Shown here in pieces: positions 59,061 through 64,000 of a stretch of 64,000 bases of DNA. Every line of letters begins with the position of its first letter. Positions within the stretch are counted from its first letter, which is position 1. The notes under the pieces are model-generated. The model saw only the letters and a program-made list of their open reading frames with translations, was not told the DNA's origin and made no database searches. The position numbers were made by a program, and so were the translations under genes. This DNA is from Ardenticatenaceae bacterium (GTDB lineage: Bacteria > Chloroflexota > Anaerolineae > Promineifilales > Promineifilaceae), in NCBI GenBank assembly GCA_011525915.1, contig WYBM01000097.1:23476-87475 (forward strand). Reading direction: 5' to 3'.

Positions 59061-60638
59061 CTACGGGGTTGGCCCCCAGGTCAGCAAGAAATCCATGAAT
59101 TTCTTTTGGTTATAACTGTCGCTGGCTTCCAATTCGACAGTGTCTTGCGAATGTAAAAATTCTCCCGTGGCATCCAGTACGTAGAAATGTGGGTAACCAC
59201 CTGCTTCAGGGTATTGCCCTAAAAATGCTTCGTTCAGGTTATCTTCGCTATAATTGATTTTTAGGATGATAAAATTTTCGGCCAGCGCGGCCTGGATGTC
59301 TGGCTGGTTGCCAATAAACGTTTCCAGGATGTGACACCAGGAGCACCAATCACCACCCACAATGAGCAGAATGTTCTTGTTTTTTGACTGCGCTTGGGCC
59401 ACGGCCGTTTCCAAATCAGTAAAAGGGTCTCGTTCCGGATCATAGGCCTTCACCAAGAATAACGAATCGGAAAGGTCAGATTCTACCCCGTCCGCTGGCG
59501 CCCACGTTTCCAAAAAAGACAGAAACTTCTCATAGTCATAAGACCCCTCCGTTTCTAACTGGCGGGTATCATAAGAGTCGACTAATGTGCCATCGTTCTC
59601 CAAAATAAAGAAGTGCGGATACCATTCAATGTCGGGGTATTGGCCCAGGAACGTTTCGTTTTCATTCTCTTCGCTGAAGTTTACCTTTACCAGCACAAAG
59701 TTACGTGTCAGGCCCTCGGCCACGGCCGGCGTTTGGGCGATATATGCTTCCAGCATATGGCAGGTAATGCACCAATCCCCGCCCACGATCAGCAGAACCC
59801 GTTTTCCCTCCGCCGCGGCCTGGGCCAAAGCGTCGGCCACGTCTTCCTCCGGGTTGCGTGCCGGGTCATAACTGGCTACGGCATAAATTGACACCTCCCC
59901 TGCTACCTCGTCAGGTTCCGGCAGTTCAATGCTGCCGACAACATCCTGAAAAGTGGGCTGTAAGGTGTCTACCTGCTCTGATGGAACAAACACAAAAGCA
60001 GCAACAATTTGCTTGCCACTGACGATCACGCTTAGCAGAACTGATAGGGGTGAATCGTCGGCCACAGAGAGGCCAGTATAAACGGCAAAAGCGGCCCGAC
60101 GGCCGTTGACCACAAACGTGTCCACCTCTCCTGTCATGTCTGCATCGGTGATGACGGCATTATTCCCTAACAAGCCTGAAGCCAGGCTGGTTAACACCAG
60201 GTCTGCCGGTAAGTTGGGGATGTCCAGCGCTTGGGAAATGACAAACACCACCGGGTTTTTGGCCAGACCTTCAATGAATATATTTTGGGGATCAACGCCC
60301 AACAGGACAAGTCGGGTGGCTTCGTCTACTTCGGCCGTCCACGCCGCCGGGTGGCGCAAGGAGATGCCTAACCGTTCGTTCTGAAAATCCACAAAATCCG
60401 CCAGCGGGTCAGGTGTGGCTGTTGGCGGTACGGGCGCCGGAGTGTCTGTGGGCTTAGGGGTGTTGGTGGATGTTGCCGTAGGTGGCACGGGCGTTTCAGT
60501 GGCCGTGGGGGTTATGGTGGGGGTGTTGGTCACAACTGCGGGGGTATTGATCACGGCCGTGTCTGTTTGTGGCCCACGGCAGGCAGCCAACCCAATACCA
60601 AGCATCAAAACCAAAAGGAAAGAAGCGATATGCCTCAT
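59061..60638 (-). CDS. Lipoprotein with two tandem thioredoxin-like domains
   Basis: This protein of about 525 residues starts at ATG 60638 (MRHIASFLLVLMLGIGLAAC). The lipobox Cys is followed by a Thr/Pro-rich spacer (~35-90). A ~170-residue domain of unknown type follows (DFQNERLGISLRHPAAWTAE), then two repeated thioredoxin-like domains. These carry CITC (GGDWCITCHMLE) and CSWC (GGDWCSWCHILE), each followed by a YPHF cis-Pro loop. It should act outside the membrane as a thiol-disulfide protein. It lies 20 bp after another lipoprotein gene and converges on the lanthipeptide exporter gene. Confidence 0.83.
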   Translation of the reverse strand: MRHIASFLLVLMLGIGLAACRGPQTDTAVINTPAVVTNTPTITPTATETPVPPTATSTNTPKPTDTPAPVPPTATPDPLADFVDFQNERLGISLRHPAAWTAEVDEATRLVLLGVDPQNIFIEGLAKNPVVFVISQALDIPNLPADLVLTSLASGLLGNNAVITDADMTGEVDTFVVNGRRAAFAVYTGLSVADDSPLSVLLSVIVSGKQIVAAFVFVPSEQVDTLQPTFQDVVGSIELPEPDEVAGEVSIYAVASYDPARNPEEDVADALAQAAAEGKRVLLIVGGDWCITCHMLEAYIAQTPAVAEGLTRNFVLVKVNFSEENENETFLGQYPDIEWYPHFFILENDGTLVDSYDTRQLETEGSYDYEKFLSFLETWAPADGVESDLSDSLFLVKAYDPERDPFTDLETAVAQAQSKNKNILLIVGGDWCSWCHILETFIGNQPDIQAALAENFIILKINYSEDNLNEAFLGQYPEAGGYPHFYVLDATGEFLHSQDTVELEASDSYNQKKFMDFLLTWGPTP

Positions 60639-60658
60639 AATGAACTCCCCGTAATTAT

Positions 60659-61213
60659 TTATTCTGGCCAGAGCGTAGTTGGTAGAGCGACCATAAATCG
60701 ATGGTCTGTCACCGGCGGTTTGCACACGCCTTCACTACTGCAAGCCATGTAGGTGACTGATAGTTCAGTTTCCAGGGTAGACGGCCGTGTTGCTGGCAGC
60801 TTCACCGGCAGTGTTAAGGTCACCGGGCCGTCAGGGTATAAAGGAAACGGTGCCTCAAAACCAGGGAGTTCATAAGGCGTTGCGACTGCATCCGCCGTTA
60901 GTGAGCCGGCGGTTTGCAACGGGCCAGCAATCACTTCCACCAGTGTAGGCCGGCCGGCGCCCTGGATGCCGGCACGGGGCAGGGTAATGCCGTATAGATG
61001 CAGGGTGGGGTCGGTTGGCGAAAACGTGGCAACAATCGTGGCCTGCCCGGTCTCATCAGTTACCAAAAAGACCTCAACGGCCACACTTTGTTTTGACATT
61101 GTATACAGCAAATGGGTTTCCGCTGACGGCACGTTGTTTTTGGACATCATTGGCCTCCCTGCACACCCTGCCAACAAAAAAGTGACAATTGTCAGGCAGA
61201 TCATGCGCCGCAT
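60659..61213 (-). CDS. Lipoprotein with DsbD N-terminal-like (alpha) domain
   Basis: This 184-residue protein has a signal peptide with lipobox LLAGCAG. The body is a beta-sandwich-like domain ending in VTYMACSSEGVCKPPVT, which has the spacing of the two redox Cys in the DsbD alpha domain. That domain passes electrons to periplasmic partners. The start overlaps the recR stop by one base (TAATG). The downstream double-thioredoxin lipoprotein is its natural partner, and the CcdA gene at 6.1 kb could supply reductant. The assignment rests on one motif, so it is moderate. Confidence 0.65.
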   Translation of the reverse strand: MRRMICLTIVTFLLAGCAGRPMMSKNNVPSAETHLLYTMSKQSVAVEVFLVTDETGQATIVATFSPTDPTLHLYGITLPRAGIQGAGRPTLVEVIAGPLQTAGSLTADAVATPYELPGFEAPFPLYPDGPVTLTLPVKLPATRPSTLETELSVTYMACSSEGVCKPPVTDHRFMVALPTTLWPE

Positions 61214-61815
61214 TACAATGTTTGCCTTCCTTCTAAAGCCCTGCCCAATGTGATCTCATCGGTGTATTCCAGGTCACCACCCACGGGCAAACCACGTGCC
61301 AGGCGTGTGAGTTTAGGCACGGTGTCACCCAATCGCCGCTGCAGGTACAATGCTGTAGACTCGCCTTCCAGGGTGGGATTGGTAGCCAGAATGAGCTCCT
61401 GGAAATGGCTTTGCCCCACCCGCAGCAGCAGTTCCTCAATGCGTAAATCTTCTGGGCCCACGCCTTCTACCGGAGAAATGGCGCCGTGTAAAACGTGGTA
61501 ACGGCCGTGAAACGCCCGTGACCGCTCAATGGCCAGCACATCTAGCGGCTCCTCTACCACACACAACAGGGTGTCATCCCGGTTGGGATCGCTGCACAAT
61601 TCGCAGGGGTCGGCCTCGGTGATGTTAAAACAGACGGAACAAAACTGTGTGCGTTCTACCAGGTCACGCAGGGCATCGGCCAGTTCCACCGCTTGCTCGT
61701 CACCCACCCGCAGCAGGTAAAACGTTAACCGGGCCGCCGACTTTGGCCCAATGCCCGGCAGGCGGGCAAATTCATTGATCAGCCGTTGTACCGGCTTGGG
61801 AAGTGCGTTGGCCAC
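61213..61815 (-). CDS. recR: Recombination protein RecR
   Basis: This 200-residue protein has a helix-hairpin-helix (RLINEFARLPGIGPKSAARL), a four-Cys zinc finger (CSVCFNITEADPCELC) and a Toprim domain (LLCVVEEPLDVLAIE ... ILATNPTLEGESTALYL). It works with RecO in gap repair. It has the standard length and follows ebfC in the common dnaX-ebfC-recR arrangement. Confidence 0.96.
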   Translation of the reverse strand: MANALPKPVQRLINEFARLPGIGPKSAARLTFYLLRVGDEQAVELADALRDLVERTQFCSVCFNITEADPCELCSDPNRDDTLLCVVEEPLDVLAIERSRAFHGRYHVLHGAISPVEGVGPEDLRIEELLLRVGQSHFQELILATNPTLEGESTALYLQRRLGDTVPKLTRLARGLPVGGDLEYTDEITLGRALEGRQTL

Positions 61816-61866
61816 TTTTTTTCTCCGATCCTTGCCAATAAAACGTTGTCAATTGGCAAGGACCCC

Positions 61867-62259
61867 TTAACCCAGGCCCATGCCACCCAGCAAATCATCC
61901 ATGCCCCCCAGGTTGCCGGTAATGCCTTCCATTCTTTCGGCCGACATGGCCTGCGATTGTTCAATGGCCGAGTTAACGGCCGCCGTGAGTAGATCTTGCA
62001 GCATTTCCACTTCCGATGGCGCCAGTAAATCTGGGTCGATTTCAATAGACTGCACCCGTTGATGGCCGGAAATGGTGATGCTGATGGCACCGCCGCCGGC
62101 GGTGACGGTAATAAATTCGTTTTCTAATTTGGCCTGCGCGGCAGCCATGTCGGCCTGCATCTGCTGCATCTGGGCCAGCATGGCATTGGGGTTTCCTTTG
62201 GGCTTGCCGCCGCCCTTTTTGGCCGCCGAACTACGGCGGCTAAATGAACGTTTAGACAT
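61867..62259 (-). CDS. ebfC: YbaB/EbfC-family nucleoid-associated protein
   Basis: This protein of about 130 residues starts at ATG 62259 after GGAGAG. The N-terminus is basic and low complexity (MSKRSFSRRSSAAKKGGGKP). The YbaB core follows (NAMLAQMQQMQADMAAAQ, ITVTAGGGAISITISGHQRV, IDPDLLAPSEVEMLQDLLTA). It binds DNA as a dimer. The ~25-residue basic extension ahead of the core is longer than in E. coli YbaB. Confidence 0.92.
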   Translation of the reverse strand: MSKRSFSRRSSAAKKGGGKPKGNPNAMLAQMQQMQADMAAAQAKLENEFITVTAGGGAISITISGHQRVQSIEIDPDLLAPSEVEMLQDLLTAAVNSAIEQSQAMSAERMEGITGNLGGMDDLLGGMGLG

Positions 62260-62269
62260 GGTCTCTCCT

Positions 62270-63820
62270 TTAATCTTCACTCACGACCCCGCCAAATTCA
62301 TTGGCCAGGGCTTCAAAATCTTTTTTGTCAACGGGTATGGTGTAGTCGCTGGTGTTAACAGCACGAATGCCGCAGGGTTGGCCCATCAGTTCGCCCAGAA
62401 TATCGGCCAGCAGTTGGGCCGCGCCGCGTGTATCATCAAATTTCATTTTAAAAATAGGGTAATCAAAGCCAATGACGGCCGTGTGCCCTTCCACTGCCAG
62501 GGGTTTACCCATGTTTAACAGGGCTGGCAGGTTTTTGTTTTCCTGCCCGGCGCGGTTCACCATCTCCCGCCAATGGGACTGAATCAACGCCAGGGTCAAG
62601 GCCGCCGCTTTGGGTGGCGGGGCCATAGCGTTGGTGGGTGCGGCTGCCACGACCGTCTGCGCCACCACCGGTTCAGGTGCCGGTTCAGCTTGGGGTCTAG
62701 GGGCGGCCGCCAACGGTGCCGGCACCGCCGCCGCTGGCTCAGGTGGCAATAGTTCAATAAACGCCAACTCCAATGGCAGCTGCGGCTGCCAGCTGGATGA
62801 GGGCATCAGTGCCGCTTCATTAAACCTTTTCACGGCTTCGATCAGACCCTGGCGCGGGGCACGTTGCGCCTGAGCCAACATCTCTATTTTTTCCTCGGCC
62901 GTTGCTTCCAGAGGTATCTCGGCGCCCGCGGCCTGCAAAAGCAAAAGTTGGCGCAGGTAAGCTACCATCTGGCGGCAGAACTGGCGTGCATCGGTGCCCG
63001 TCCCCAGCGCCTGGTGGATGATGCCCAAGCCGGCCGCGCCGTCGCGGTTCAGCCAGGCGTTTACCAGAGACATCACGGCCGTGTGCGAGGCCACCCCCAA
63101 CACGTTTTGCGCACGCTCGGCGGTGATCACATCGTCGGGGGCCATCACCAATTGGTCCAGCAGGCTTTCGGCGTCGCGCAGGCTGCCGGCGCCCTGTCGG
63201 GCGATCATCGTCAGCGCTTCCGGCTCCATGGTGAACGCTTCTTGCGCCGCCAACCACTGCAGCCGGGCGATGATTTCCGCTTCTGTCAGCAGGCGGAAGT
63301 TAAACTGCTGGCAGCGAGATTTGATGGTGATGGGCACTTTGTGCTCTTCGGTGGTGGCCAGTACAAATTTGACGTGTGGTGGGGGCTCTTCCAGCGTCTT
63401 CAGCAGGGCATTAAACGCGGCCGTGGAGAGCATATGCACTTCGTCAATGATGTATACCTTAAAACGGCCGTCACTGGGGGCAAAGTTGATCTTGTCCCGT
63501 AAATCACGGATGTCATCCACGCCCGTATTGGAGGCGGCATCAATCTCGATCAGGTCAAGGAAACGGCCGGTGGCCACCGCCTGGCAGATGCGGCATTCGT
63601 CACACGGCCGTTGGCCTACATCTTCATGCAGGCAGTTTACCGCTTTGGCCAACAGGCGGGCCGAGGTTGTCTTGCCTGTACCCCGTGGCCCACAAAAGAG
63701 GTAGGCGTGCCCTACCCGGTCTGCAGCCACGCTGTTTTGCAGCGTGCGCATAATGTGCTCCTGGCCGATAACATCGGCAAAGGTCTGGGGCCGCCATTTG
63801 CGGTAAAGTGCCTGGGACAT
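62270..63820 (-). CDS. dnaX: DNA polymerase III subunit gamma/tau
   Basis: This 516-residue clamp-loader ATPase has Walker A GPRGTGKTTSARLLAK, a zinc module (CLHEDVGQRPCDECRICQ), Walker B VYIIDEVHML and the SRC sensor KSRCQQFNF, followed by the collar domain (~250-360). An Ala/Pro-rich linker and a short C-terminal domain (LALIQSHWREMVNRAGQE) follow. It is 10 bp upstream of ebfC, in the usual operon with recR. Confidence 0.96.
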   Translation of the reverse strand: MSQALYRKWRPQTFADVIGQEHIMRTLQNSVAADRVGHAYLFCGPRGTGKTTSARLLAKAVNCLHEDVGQRPCDECRICQAVATGRFLDLIEIDAASNTGVDDIRDLRDKINFAPSDGRFKVYIIDEVHMLSTAAFNALLKTLEEPPPHVKFVLATTEEHKVPITIKSRCQQFNFRLLTEAEIIARLQWLAAQEAFTMEPEALTMIARQGAGSLRDAESLLDQLVMAPDDVITAERAQNVLGVASHTAVMSLVNAWLNRDGAAGLGIIHQALGTGTDARQFCRQMVAYLRQLLLLQAAGAEIPLEATAEEKIEMLAQAQRAPRQGLIEAVKRFNEAALMPSSSWQPQLPLELAFIELLPPEPAAAVPAPLAAAPRPQAEPAPEPVVAQTVVAAAPTNAMAPPPKAAALTLALIQSHWREMVNRAGQENKNLPALLNMGKPLAVEGHTAVIGFDYPIFKMKFDDTRGAAQLLADILGELMGQPCGIRAVNTSDYTIPVDKKDFEALANEFGGVVSED

Positions 63821-64000
63821 GGGGCTAGTTTAGCATTCTGCATGGGGCATGACAAGGCGAGAGGCTGTTGAGGAAGGGTTTTTCAGTGTTTGAAAAAGTG
63901 CCCAAAAGCTAACATCTGAGTTGGCAAGCCATTGACCAGTCAAAAATGCGACGCGCTTCGGCTAAATTAGCGTAGCCTAATTTTTGCGTCAACCCAATAA
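63821..64000. other. Upstream region of dnaX, no gene seen
   Basis: These 180 bases at the window edge include the dnaX promoter region. I see no tRNA, SRP RNA or coding frame of note. Confidence 0.4.

Larger units (their letters stand above)
2..63612. repeat. Highly iterated palindrome ACGGCCGT throughout the window
   Basis: The octamer ACGGCCGT occurs, by my manual scan, roughly 85 to 90 times, mostly inside genes on both coding strands (examples start at 2, 95, 496, 1147, 3825, 34199, 43313, 50088). Chance would give about one to a few in 64 kb. No copy was seen in 1155-3824, 31775-34198 or 43321-50087. Confidence 0.85.

Noticed and set aside
63840..64000. Possible SRP or other small RNA upstream of dnaX
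   Set aside because: No conserved fold or sequence of the SRP RNA could be recognised.
1..64000. Insertion sequences, prophage genes or integrases explaining the acquired-looking segments
   Set aside because: No transposase, integrase or phage gene is visible in the window, so transfer is inferred only from motif density and composition.

Overview
The window is one long bacterial segment of moderate to high GC. It starts inside a gene (a sugar-nucleotide epimerase) and carries about 57 protein genes, one tRNA, one clear gene remnant and several intergenic repeats. The mix of an ATP-dependent benzoyl-CoA reductase, class III cyclase/ATPase/TPR regulators, NHLM-type export, Thr/Pro-rich lipoproteins and 7TM histidine kinases is what I would expect of an Anaerolineae-like Chloroflexota, but no rRNA or phylogenetic marker was tested, so that assignment is an inference. 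A striking genome-wide signature is the palindrome ACGGCCGT. I count roughly 85 to 90 copies by eye where about one to a few would be expected, much like the HIP1 octamer of cyanobacteria.

Layout. 1-3.5 kb: sugar epimerase end, FkbM methyltransferase, nitrilase-family amidase, DinB and MOSC proteins. 3.6-6.1 kb: adenylate cyclase fused to a signalling ATPase. 6.1-7.6 kb: CcdA plus a thioredoxin-like lipoprotein. 7.9-25.6 kb, all on the minus strand: an anaerobic aromatic catabolic island. It encodes dienoyl-CoA hydratase, alcohol dehydrogenase and ring-opening hydrolase, a BzdNOPQ-type benzoyl-CoA reductase, a PadBCD-like phenylacetyl-CoA oxidoreductase, an IorAB-like 2-oxoacid:ferredoxin oxidoreductase, a thioesterase, a PaaX regulator and a hemerythrin. 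Together they could take phenylpyruvate or phenylacetyl-CoA towards a ring-opened CoA thioester while supplying reduced ferredoxin to the reductase. 25.9-31.7 kb: a two-component pair, recO, an RHH-VOC fusion with a tandem operator, cytidine deaminase, a GlmU-like protein and tRNA-Gln.

32.0-36.3 kb holds what I consider the most exciting system: a 77-residue peptide gene with a near-C-terminal Trp, overlapping a polyprenyl-synthase-like gene, which overlaps a polytopic histidine kinase with a PDZ-like external loop, followed by a NarL/LuxR response regulator. This reproduces the parts list of the Bacillus ComQXPA prenylated-peptide quorum-sensing system (order X-Q-P-A) in a very different genome. 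A paralogous response regulator and an unusual wHTH/cNBD/MinD - Cache-HAMP - ParA - nucleosidase module follow (36.6-42.7 kb).

44.7-59.1 kb is a lanthipeptide locus: a mersacidin-type precursor, a perfect 38-bp palindrome, a LanM synthetase, a glycosyltransferase, an S9 serine peptidase, an uncharacterised HExxH protein, and a three-gene NHLM export apparatus with a C39 leader peptidase. The 43.3-50.1 kb part lacks ACGGCCGT altogether, suggesting that the biosynthetic half was acquired while the export half is native in style. The window closes with two thiol-redox lipoproteins and the conserved recR-ebfC-dnaX replication/repair group, all on the minus strand.
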